From Novosphingobium sp. IK01 (GTDB lineage Bacteria > Pseudomonadota > Alphaproteobacteria > Sphingomonadales > Sphingomonadaceae), in assembly GCF_033242265.1 (NCBI RefSeq), contig NZ_BTFW01000001.1, positions 3,121,001 through 3,185,000 of the forward strand: DNA of 64,000 nucleotides, given 5' to 3'. Below the pieces are notes generated by a model, which saw nothing but the letters and a program-made list of their open reading frames with translations, was not told the origin of the DNA and did not search any database. Positions 57,321 through 64,000 of the stretch are shown in pieces. Made by a program: the position numbers and the translations under genes. Positions within the stretch are counted from its first letter, which is position 1. Each line of letters begins with the position of its first letter.

Positions 57321-57830
57321 ATGATGAGTGGTGATGCTCCCTCCGGTCGGCTCGATGGCGCGACGCATCTGCTGATGGTGCGCGTCTATTACGAGGATAC
57401 CGACCTTTCGGGCATGGTTTACCATGCCAATTACCTGCGCTGGTTCGAGCGTGCGCGCTCGGACCTCCTGCGGCTGGTCGGGATCGACCAGCGCGCCGCC
57501 CACGAGGCGGGCGAGGGCGCCTTTGCCGTGGCCGACATGGGCCTGCGCTATGTCAGCCCGGCGCGGCTCGACGATGTGGTGCGCGTGGAAACGCGTCTTG
57601 ATACATTGACGCGCGCAAGTTGCACCCTCCTTCAGCAGGCGTTCAGGCACGAAACTCTTTTGTGCGCCGCACGCGTTCGGGTCGCCTTTGTCGCGCCTGG
57701 TGGCCGTCCGCGCCGTTTCTCGCCTGCGTGGCATCAAGCTCTCGATGCCCTGAATCCTGCTCTGAAAATACCGCCTCAAGACTCCACCCTGTCCTTTCCC
57801 GAAACGGACTTTGAGAAAGCCCGATCATGA
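57321..57830 (+). CDS. ybgC: Tol-Pal system-associated acyl-CoA thioesterase YbgC
   Basis: A 169-residue hot-dog fold thioesterase. VRVYYEDTDLSGMVYHANYLRWFERAR contains the catalytic Asp28 and the conserved HANY helix. It is the first gene of the Tol-Pal cluster, its usual place. The C-terminus is about 30 residues longer than E. coli YbgC. The stop overlaps the tolQ start by four bases. Confidence 0.94.
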   Translation: MMSGDAPSGRLDGATHLLMVRVYYEDTDLSGMVYHANYLRWFERARSDLLRLVGIDQRAAHEAGEGAFAVADMGLRYVSPARLDDVVRVETRLDTLTRASCTLLQQAFRHETLLCAARVRVAFVAPGGRPRRFSPAWHQALDALNPALKIPPQDSTLSFPETDFEKARS

Positions 57831-58537
57831 CTTTGGCCCTTCTTGCCGCCGCCGCGAGTGCGACCGCCGGTGTGCCCACCCGGCTCAACCCGGTTGACCT
57901 GTTCCTGCATGCCGACATTGTCGTGCAGCTCGTGATGGGGGGGCTTTTGCTCGCCAGCGTGTGGGTGTGGATGATCATCGTCTCGTTCAGCCTGCACATG
58001 GCCGGGGCCTCGCGCCGCTCGAAGCGCTACGAGGACGGCTTCTGGGAGGCGCGCGACATCGACGTCTACCAGAAGGAGGCTGGCAAGGGAGACATCCCCT
58101 CCGCCCGCGTGGTCGGTGCGGCCCTTTCGGAATGGCGCCGCAGCACGGCGGGCAAGACCATCGACCGCGAAGGCACGCGCCAGCGCCTGTCCTCGGCCAT
58201 GGACAGCGCGATTGCCGCCGAGACGGACCGTCTTTCGAGCCGTCTGGGCTTCCTTGCCACGGTCGGTTCGGTGGCGCCGTTCGTCGGCCTGTTCGGCACC
58301 GTCTGGGGGGTCATGGACAGCTTCTTCAACATCGGCGCCCAGGCCAATTCGTCGCTGGCGGTGGTCGCGCCGGGTATTTCCGAGGCGCTGTTCGCCACGG
58401 CCATCGGCCTGTTCGCCGCGATCCCCTCGGTGATCGCCTACAACCGCTTCAGCAATGCGGTGAACCGCTTCGAAGCGCGCCTGTTCCGCTTTGCCGACCG
58501 TTTTCACGCCACCTTGAGCCGCGAACTGGAGCAGTAA
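57827..58537 (+). CDS. tolQ: Tol-Pal system protein TolQ
   Basis: A 236-residue ExbB/TolQ-type proton channel subunit with three membrane helices, after a short Ala-rich start. Conserved helices 2 and 3 contain LGFLATVGSVAPFVGLFGTVWGVMDSF in part and EALFATAIGLFAAIPSVIAYN. With TolR it uses the proton motive force to energise TolA during constriction. Confidence 0.96.
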   Translation: MTLALLAAAASATAGVPTRLNPVDLFLHADIVVQLVMGGLLLASVWVWMIIVSFSLHMAGASRRSKRYEDGFWEARDIDVYQKEAGKGDIPSARVVGAALSEWRRSTAGKTIDREGTRQRLSSAMDSAIAAETDRLSSRLGFLATVGSVAPFVGLFGTVWGVMDSFFNIGAQANSSLAVVAPGISEALFATAIGLFAAIPSVIAYNRFSNAVNRFEARLFRFADRFHATLSRELEQ

Positions 58538-58540
58538 GCG

Positions 58541-58993
<453 letters not shown>

Positions 58994-58998
58994 GCACC

Positions 58999-60138
58999 AT
59001 GGACCCGCATATCCCCCTCTCTTCGGCGTCTGCCTCCCCGGATGAGCCCCCGCGTGGCGGGTTCCGCCGCGAGGAAGCGATTGCGCTGGGCGTGGCGCTG
59101 GCGGCCCATGTCGGGTTGATTGGCGCGCTGGCGTTCTCACCTCTGGGCAAGACGGTCAAGGCGCCGCCCGAGCGCATGGTGGTGACGCTCTCCAACGAGA
59201 TTTCCGACCGCTCGACCTCGCCCGATCCCAATGCGCAGGCCGCGCCCGATGTCGCGCCCGAACTGGGCGAGCAGCAGGCCGCCGCGGCGCCCGAACCCGC
59301 GCCCCAGCCTGCTCCTCCCCAGCCCGCTCCTCCCCAGCCGGCCCCGCAACCCGCGCCGCCCCAGCCGAAGCCGGAACCCCGGCCAGAACCGCCCAAACCC
59401 GTGCCTCCCAAACCGGTGCCCCCCAAACCGGCGCCGCCAAAGCCCCAGCCGCCCAAGCCGGAGCCGCCCAAACCGGAGCCTCGGCGCCCTGCGCCGCAGC
59501 CCGCGCCCAGGCCGGCCCCGAGGCCCCAGCCAAAGCCGGCGCCTGCCCCGGCCAGGCCCGCGCCTGCGCGTCCTGAACCGGCCCGTGCGGCACCTGTCCA
59601 GCACGCCCCGGCCCAACATGCGCCTGCCCAACATGCGCCTGCAAGGCCCGCTCCGGCGCCGCGCAAGGGCGAAACCGCGCCCGGTCGTGGCACCGCAGGC
59701 CCTGCGCCCACGCACAAGGCCCCCACCGGCGGCAGCCGCATCGGCAGCGATTTCCTCTCCGGGGTTCCCGGTTCGACCAGTCCGGGCACTTCGCGCACGC
59801 CGCCGGGCCAGACCATCGGCCCGGATGTGCGCGCCTCGCTGTCCATGGGCATCTCGCGCCAGATCAAGCCGCACTGGGTCGGCCCTTCGGGTGTCGACGT
59901 GGACAAGCTGGTGACGGTGGTGGCGTGGAACCTCAATCCCGATGGCTCGCTGGCCGGACGCCCCGTGGTCGTTTCGCAAAGCGGGATCACCGATGCCAAC
60001 CGTGCCCAGGCCCGCCGCCACGCCGAACTGGCGATCCGCGCGGTGGAACTGGCCGCCCCCTTCGACTTGCCGCCCAAGTATTACAACAGCTGGAAGCGCG
60101 TGACGGCGTTCCGCTTTGACTGGAAGCTCTCGCAATGA
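58999..60138 (+). CDS. tolA: Cell envelope protein TolA (proline-rich linker type)
   Basis: A 379-residue protein. One membrane helix (AIALGVALAAHVGLIGALAFS) is followed by about 170 residues of Pro/Ala/Lys repeats (59290-59720) and a C-terminal TolA/TonB-like domain (ASLSMGISRQIKPHWVGPSG to RFDWKLSQ). E. coli TolA has an alpha-helical Lys/Ala/Glu linker; here it is Pro-rich like TonB, implying an extended rod. Context makes TolA secure. Confidence 0.9.
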   Translation: MDPHIPLSSASASPDEPPRGGFRREEAIALGVALAAHVGLIGALAFSPLGKTVKAPPERMVVTLSNEISDRSTSPDPNAQAAPDVAPELGEQQAAAAPEPAPQPAPPQPAPPQPAPQPAPPQPKPEPRPEPPKPVPPKPVPPKPAPPKPQPPKPEPPKPEPRRPAPQPAPRPAPRPQPKPAPAPARPAPARPEPARAAPVQHAPAQHAPAQHAPARPAPAPRKGETAPGRGTAGPAPTHKAPTGGSRIGSDFLSGVPGSTSPGTSRTPPGQTIGPDVRASLSMGISRQIKPHWVGPSGVDVDKLVTVVAWNLNPDGSLAGRPVVVSQSGITDANRAQARRHAELAIRAVELAAPFDLPPKYYNSWKRVTAFRFDWKLSQ

Positions 60139-61553
60139 AGCGTCTGACCCTCTCGGTTCGCGTTCTGTCCCTGTTTGCGCCAGCCTGTGCCGGGGCGCTC
60201 GCGCTTGGCGTCGGGCCGGCCCTGGCCCAGCAGGCCGCTCTTCCCGCCTCGGGCGCGCCGCAGGCCGCGCAATCTTCCGACGATGGCGGGTTGACCGGCT
60301 CGGTGACGGGCGAGGGCGCCTGGCAGGATCTGGGCGTCGCCATCCCCGCCTTCCCGACCGACAATCCGCTGCCGACGGCTGCCGAAGGCGGCAATACGGC
60401 TGCGCTGGGCAAGAATCTGGCGCAAGTGGTGTTCAACGACTTGCGCAACAATGGCCTGTTCAAGCCGACCGGGCCCGATGCGCTGCCCGCGATCACCTAT
60501 CCCGACGTGACCGCGCCCGCGTTCGATACATGGCGCGCGCGCTCGGCCGAGATGCTGGTGCAGGGCTTCGTGCGGGCGGCCCCCGACGGGCGGCTGACGG
60601 TGGGATGCTACCTCTATGACGTGGCGCTGGGCAGCGAACTGGCGCGTCAGGGCTATGTCGTCCAGCCCGCCGACTGGCGCCGGGCCGCGCACAAGTGCGC
60701 CGACATGGTCTATTCGCGTCTCTCGGGCGAAAATCCGTTCTTCGACAGCAAGATCGCCTATATCGCCGAGACCGGCCCCAAGGATCACCGCCGCAAGCAG
60801 CTGGCGATCATGGATTCCGATGGCGCCAACCACCGCTTCATCACCAATGGTCAGGCCACCGCGCTCACCCCGCGCTATTCGCCCGACTACAAGCAGATCG
60901 CCTATCTGTCCTACCTGAACGGCAGCCCGCGCATCTATGTCTACGACATCGGCACCGGGCAGCAGCACCTGGTCTTGCAGAGCCGCAACCCGACGTTCGC
61001 GCCGCGCTGGTCGCCCGATGGCAAGTCGCTGCTGTTCTCGATGGCCACGGGCGGCAACACCGACATCTATCGCATCCCGGCCGCCGGTGGCACGCCCGTG
61101 CGCCTGACCAACACGCTCGGGATCAACGTGGGCGGCTCGTACAGCCCCGACGGGCAGAAGATCGTGTTCGAAAGCGATCGCTCGGGCGCGCAGCAGGTCT
61201 ATGTGATGAATGCCGACGGCAGCAACCAGCACCGGATCAGCTTCTTTGGCGGCCGTGCGGCGACGCCTGAATGGAGCCCGCGCGGCGACCAGATCGCGTT
61301 TACCTGCATTTGCGGCAACTTGCGCATCGCGGTGATGAACCCGCAAGGGGGCGACATGCGCTTCCTGACCAATTCGTGGCAGGACGAGGCCCCGACCTGG
61401 GCGCCCAATGGCCGTATTGTCCAGTTCTTCCGCACCGAGAAGAACAGTGGCCACACCAGCATCTGGCAGGTCGACCTGACCGGCGAGAACTTGCGCAAGC
61501 TCAATACCCCGGTCGATGCCTCGGACCCCGCGTGGGGTCCGGTCTTGCCCTGA
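60135..61553 (+). CDS. tolB: Tol-Pal system beta-propeller protein TolB
   Basis: A 472-residue periplasmic protein. A signal peptide ends near GPALAQQ. The N-terminal domain (ISNPL-like region at [13 protein letters not shown]) precedes a six-bladed propeller with repeated YSPD/WSPDG motifs ([53 protein letters not shown]). It shuttles between TolA and Pal. It overlaps tolA by four bases. Confidence 0.96.
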   Translation: MKRLTLSVRVLSLFAPACAGALALGVGPALAQQAALPASGAPQAAQSSDDGGLTGSVTGEGAWQDLGVAIPAFPTDNPLPTAAEGGNTAALGKNLAQVVFNDLRNNGLFKPTGPDALPAITYPDVTAPAFDTWRARSAEMLVQGFVRAAPDGRLTVGCYLYDVALGSELARQGYVVQPADWRRAAHKCADMVYSRLSGENPFFDSKIAYIAETGPKDHRRKQLAIMDSDGANHRFITNGQATALTPRYSPDYKQIAYLSYLNGSPRIYVYDIGTGQQHLVLQSRNPTFAPRWSPDGKSLLFSMATGGNTDIYRIPAAGGTPVRLTNTLGINVGGSYSPDGQKIVFESDRSGAQQVYVMNADGSNQHRISFFGGRAATPEWSPRGDQIAFTCICGNLRIAVMNPQGGDMRFLTNSWQDEAPTWAPNGRIVQFFRTEKNSGHTSIWQVDLTGENLRKLNTPVDASDPAWGPVLP

Positions 61554-61650
61554 TCTTTTTAACCTTCCCCCCACCCGGTACGCGGGAACCCCGTTTACCG
61601 ATCCGATTTGTGCGATGCAGACATGCATTTCACGCTTGAGGAGACTCCCC

Positions 61651-62166
61651 ATGAATCGCGTGCTTCTTGCTGTTACTGTGCTTGCCGGCAGTGTTTCGCT
61701 GGCCGCCTGTTCGTCGAATTCGGCTGCCAACAAGACCGCCGCCGAACTGCCCCCGCAGCCGACCGCGACCACCACCACCACCCCGCCGCCCGCAGGCCCG
61801 ACGCCCGGCAGCCAGGCCGACTTCCTCGCCTCGGTGACCTCGGACACGATTCACTTCGACACCGACCGCTTCAACGTCGATGCGCAGAGCCAGACCATCC
61901 TCCAGAGCCAGGCCCAGTGGCTGGCCCGCTATCCGGGCAAGCAGATCACCATCGAAGGCCACTGCGACGAGCGCGGCACGCGTGACTACAACCTCGCCCT
62001 GGGCGAGCGTCGTGCCAATTCGGCCAAGGCCTATCTGGTGAGCCTGGGCGTCGATGCTTCGCGCATCAACGTCGTGAGCTATGGCAAGGAACGCCCGATC
62101 GCGCTGGGTTCGGATGAAGCCGCATGGGCCCAGAACCGCCGTGCGGTGACCGTGACGGTCCAGTAA
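61651..62166 (+). CDS. pal: Peptidoglycan-associated lipoprotein Pal
   Basis: A 171-residue outer-membrane lipoprotein. Signal [20 protein letters not shown] ends in a lipobox (LAAC). A Thr/Pro linker leads to the OmpA-like domain with [13 protein letters not shown] and [27 protein letters not shown], which binds meso-DAP in peptidoglycan. GAGGAG precedes ATG 61651. It closes the Tol-Pal operon and is followed by a terminator. Confidence 0.97.
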   Translation: MNRVLLAVTVLAGSVSLAACSSNSAANKTAAELPPQPTATTTTTPPPAGPTPGSQADFLASVTSDTIHFDTDRFNVDAQSQTILQSQAQWLARYPGKQITIEGHCDERGTRDYNLALGERRANSAKAYLVSLGVDASRINVVSYGKERPIALGSDEAAWAQNRRAVTVTVQ

Positions 62167-62184
62167 GAACGACACGACAGCCTT

Positions 62185-62207
62185 GCGCCCGATACTCTCG
62201 GGCGTTT
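62185..62207 (+). terminator. Intrinsic terminator of the Tol-Pal operon
   Basis: CGCCCGA (62186-62192) pairs with TCGGGCG (62198-62204) around a 5-nt loop, then TTT. The T-run is short, so strength is moderate. Confidence 0.65.
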
Positions 62208-62294
62208 ATGGGCACAGTGTTTGGGGGCGCGCCGGACGATCGGGAATCGGTCATCCGGGGCGCCCTTGCTCGTGAAGAAGGGCACAGTGCGCCG

Positions 62295-62828
62295 ATGGCA
62301 CGGCAGGGACGTTCGACGGACTGGGGTTTTCCACGCTGGCGCGGCTATGGCAGCGCCCGCGAGGCGGCGGCCGTGCGTCTGTGCGACCGCGCCGGGTGCA
62401 ACGAGCCGGGCAATTGCCCCGCGCCCAAGTCGCCCAACAGCCCCGACCGCTGGTATTTCTGCGAGAAGCACGCGGCGGAATACAACGCCGGCTGGAACTA
62501 TTTCGAGGGCCTCGACAAGGAAGAGGCCGAGCAGCGCGAACAGGCCGAACGGCAGACTTCGTCAGGCTATGGCGCGGCCTCGTGGCAGGCCTGGGCCGGG
62601 CCGGGCGATGGCAGCCGCAGCCGCGACGAATTGCGCGCGCTCGAAGCGCTCGGGCTCGACCCTGATGCCGAGTTCGATGCCATCCGCAAGGCGTGGCGCA
62701 CCCGCGCCAAGGAAGTTCACCCCGATGTCCGCCCCGGCGACGAGGCCGCAGCGGCGGAATTCCAGAAGCTGCAACTGGCCTATGAAGTGCTTCGCGCCGC
62801 GCAGGAGCGGCGCGAGTGGAAGGGCTGA
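62295..62828 (+). CDS. J-domain (DnaJ-like) protein
   Basis: A 177-residue protein. The N-terminal part has CDRAGCNEPGNCPAPKSPNSP and YFCEKHAAEYNAGWNYFEGL, a cysteine/histidine motif likely to bind a metal, typical of this alphaproteobacterial family. The C-terminal J domain contains AWRTRAKEVHPDVRPGDEAAAAEF with the HPD tripeptide that stimulates DnaK ATPase. ATG 62295 fits family starts; ATG 62208 is possible. Its client is unknown. Confidence 0.82.
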   Translation: MARQGRSTDWGFPRWRGYGSAREAAAVRLCDRAGCNEPGNCPAPKSPNSPDRWYFCEKHAAEYNAGWNYFEGLDKEEAEQREQAERQTSSGYGAASWQAWAGPGDGSRSRDELRALEALGLDPDAEFDAIRKAWRTRAKEVHPDVRPGDEAAAAEFQKLQLAYEVLRAAQERREWKG

Positions 62829-62851
62829 ACGCGCGCGGGAGCTGAAGGGTT

Positions 62852-64000
62852 TCAGGCCTGCGCCAGAACCGTGTCGAGCAGTTCCATCACCCGCGCCTCG
62901 TCGGGGAAGCCTTCGGCAACCCAGCGCGCCTCGACCGCGCGCAAGGTGCGCGCCACGTCCGGCCCTGCGCCGACCCCGCGCGCCACGATCTGCCCGCCCT
63001 TGAGCGGCAGGCGCGGAATGTCCCACCCCGCCAGGTCCGCCGTGGAGCGCCCCGCCAGCAGCAGCCGGTCGAGCGCCTCCTCGCGCCCGAGGGCATAGGC
63101 CAGCGCGCGCGCCGACTGCCCGGCATCGTCGGCCCCGCGCGCGGCGGCGCAGGCCAGTCGCTTGCGCTGGGCCACCGACAGGCGCAGCCGCGCGGCGACC
63201 TGTTCGGCCAGCGGCGGATCGGCGGGAAGCAGGCAGGCCATGCGCCGCAGCGCATCGGGCGCCACCCCTTCGCGCGCTTCGGTGGCGACCAGCGCGGGAA
63301 GGTCGGCCGGGGCGGCCTCGGGCAGGACATCGCCCAGAACGCCCAGCCCGGCCATCGTCGCCAGCGTGGGCGAGGGATCGGGCAGGGCCAGCAGGTTCAT
63401 CAGTTCGCTGGCTATCCGCTCGCGCGAGAGGCCTTTCATCCCCGGCGCCAGCGCCGCGCAGGCGGCCTGCGAGGCTGCGTCGGCAGGCAGCGAGCCGAAC
63501 CGCGCCTGAAAGCGGAAATAGCGCAGGATGCGCAAGTAATCCTCGCGGATGCGCTGTTCGGGATCGCCGATGAAGCGCACCGTGCGCGTTGCCAGATCGG
63601 CCAGCCCGCCGAAATAATCGCTGACAGCGAGGGTGCGGGGATCGGCATAGAGCGCGTTGATGGTGAAATCGCGGCGCGCGGCGTCTTCGCGCCATTCCTG
63701 CGAGAAGGCGACGGTGGCATGGCGGCCATCGGTGGTCACGTCGCGGCGCAGGGTGGTGATCTCGACCGGGCCGCCGGGCAGGACGGCGGTGATCGTGCCA
63801 TGGGCGATGCCGGTGGGCACCTGCTTGATGCCTGCGGCCTCCAGCGCTGCCTGCGTCTGTTCGGGCAGGAGCGTGGTGGCCATGTCGATGTCCTTCACAT
63901 CGAGGCCAAGCAGCGTGTCGCGCACCGCGCCGCCGACATAGCGGCACAGGCCGAGCCCCTCAGGATCGAGCGCGGCGACCAGCGCGGCCAGATCGGCGCG
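62852..64000 (-). CDS. cca: CCA tRNA nucleotidyltransferase / poly(A) polymerase family (5' end cut by window)
   Basis: An open frame of 382 residues that continues past the window end, so the N-terminus is missing. Just inside are YVGGAVRDTLLGLDVKDIDMATTL, the nucleotidyltransferase GG-x-R-D-x-L and DxD metal motifs, then RRDFTINALYADP and GDPEQRIREDYLRILRYFRFQARFG, diagnostic of class II CCA-adding enzymes. It adds or repairs the 3' CCA of tRNAs. It is convergent with the J-domain gene. Confidence 0.93.
   Translation of the reverse strand, partial: RADLAALVAALDPEGLGLCRYVGGAVRDTLLGLDVKDIDMATTLLPEQTQAALEAAGIKQVPTGIAHGTITAVLPGGPVEITTLRRDVTTDGRHATVAFSQEWREDAARRDFTINALYADPRTLAVSDYFGGLADLATRTVRFIGDPEQRIREDYLRILRYFRFQARFGSLPADAASQAACAALAPGMKGLSRERIASELMNLLALPDPSPTLATMAGLGVLGDVLPEAAPADLPALVATEAREGVAPDALRRMACLLPADPPLAEQVAARLRLSVAQRKRLACAAARGADDAGQSARALAYALGREEALDRLLLAGRSTADLAGWDIPRLPLKGGQIVARGVGAGPDVARTLRAVEARWVAEGFPDEARVMELLDTVLAQA

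Noticed and set aside
59137..60135. Gly-rich minus-strand open frames opposite tolA
   Set aside because: They are the complement of the Pro/Ala repeats of TolA, which give Gly/Trp/Arg repeats in antisense.
61577..61599. Hairpin upstream of pal resembling the rpmE/asd element
   Set aside because: It shares GGAACC and GTTTA but has a different stem (GGTA/TACC plus CGGG/CCCG) and loop, so it is not the same motif.

Overview
The window is a GC-rich, densely coding bacterial chromosome segment. Its gene content and order point to an alphaproteobacterium of the order Sphingomonadales, most likely Novosphingobium or a close relative. This is my inference from familiar protein sequences and from blocks such as rpsB-tsf-pyrH-frr-uppS-cdsA-dxr-rseP-bamA, ccmCDEFGHI, rpsP-rimM-trmD-rplS, hisAFE and ybgC-tolQRAB-pal. 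There is no prophage, CRISPR array, transposase or integrase. Most of the window is core genome.

Layout. 1-5781: dnaX tail, ybaB, an MlaA-like protein, lon, the HU gene and, on the minus strand, rlmB. 5969-12667: tRNA-Tyr followed by a more variable block with an excalibur-domain protein, a GNAT acetyltransferase, a short-chain dehydrogenase, an acuR-acuI pair (acrylyl-CoA reductase and its TetR repressor, with a visible operator-like palindrome) and an MgtA-type P-type ATPase. 12992-17436: rlmJ, a membrane glycosyltransferase-like protein, psd-pssA and a small membrane protein. 18062-29702: translation and envelope block from rpsB to fabZ and rpmE; lpxD and lpxA, usually found here in LPS-producing relatives, are absent. 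29856-33084: a MarR regulator and the pseudopilin genes gspHIJK. 33214-38591: tRNA-His and cytochrome c maturation genes ccmC to ccmI. 38753-46622: kup, an alanine-rich lipoprotein, then a minus-strand group yciB, ftsY, mtaB, dapF and a GGDEF/EAL protein. 47027-51130: ffh, rpsP, rimM, a small membrane protein, trmD and rplS. 51223-57251: a DPP IV-type peptidase, asd, hisA, hisF, hisE and a HIT protein. 57321-62166: the Tol-Pal system. 62295-64000: a J-domain protein and the CCA-adding enzyme (cut by the window end).

The least expected structure is not a new gene cluster but a set of palindromic repeat elements. One, about 113-130 bp with a perfect 22-bp inverted repeat, lies in frame inside trmD and adds about 44 residues to an essential tRNA methyltransferase. 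A second, REP/BIME-like pair sits between asd and hisA and shows compensatory changes within each arm. A third, three-hairpin element precedes gspHIJK. A 16-nt hairpin with a covarying base pair occurs upstream of both rpmE and asd. I found no convincing new defence, secretion or metabolic system.

Genes cooperate mainly as translation and ribosome biogenesis (rpsB, tsf, rpsP, rimM, trmD, rplS, rpmE, rlmB, rlmJ), envelope assembly (uppS, cdsA, psd, pssA, dxr, rseP, bamA, skp-like, Tol-Pal, MlaA-like), protein targeting (ffh, ftsY), heme attachment (ccm), and histidine and aspartate-family amino acid synthesis (hisAFE, asd, dapF).
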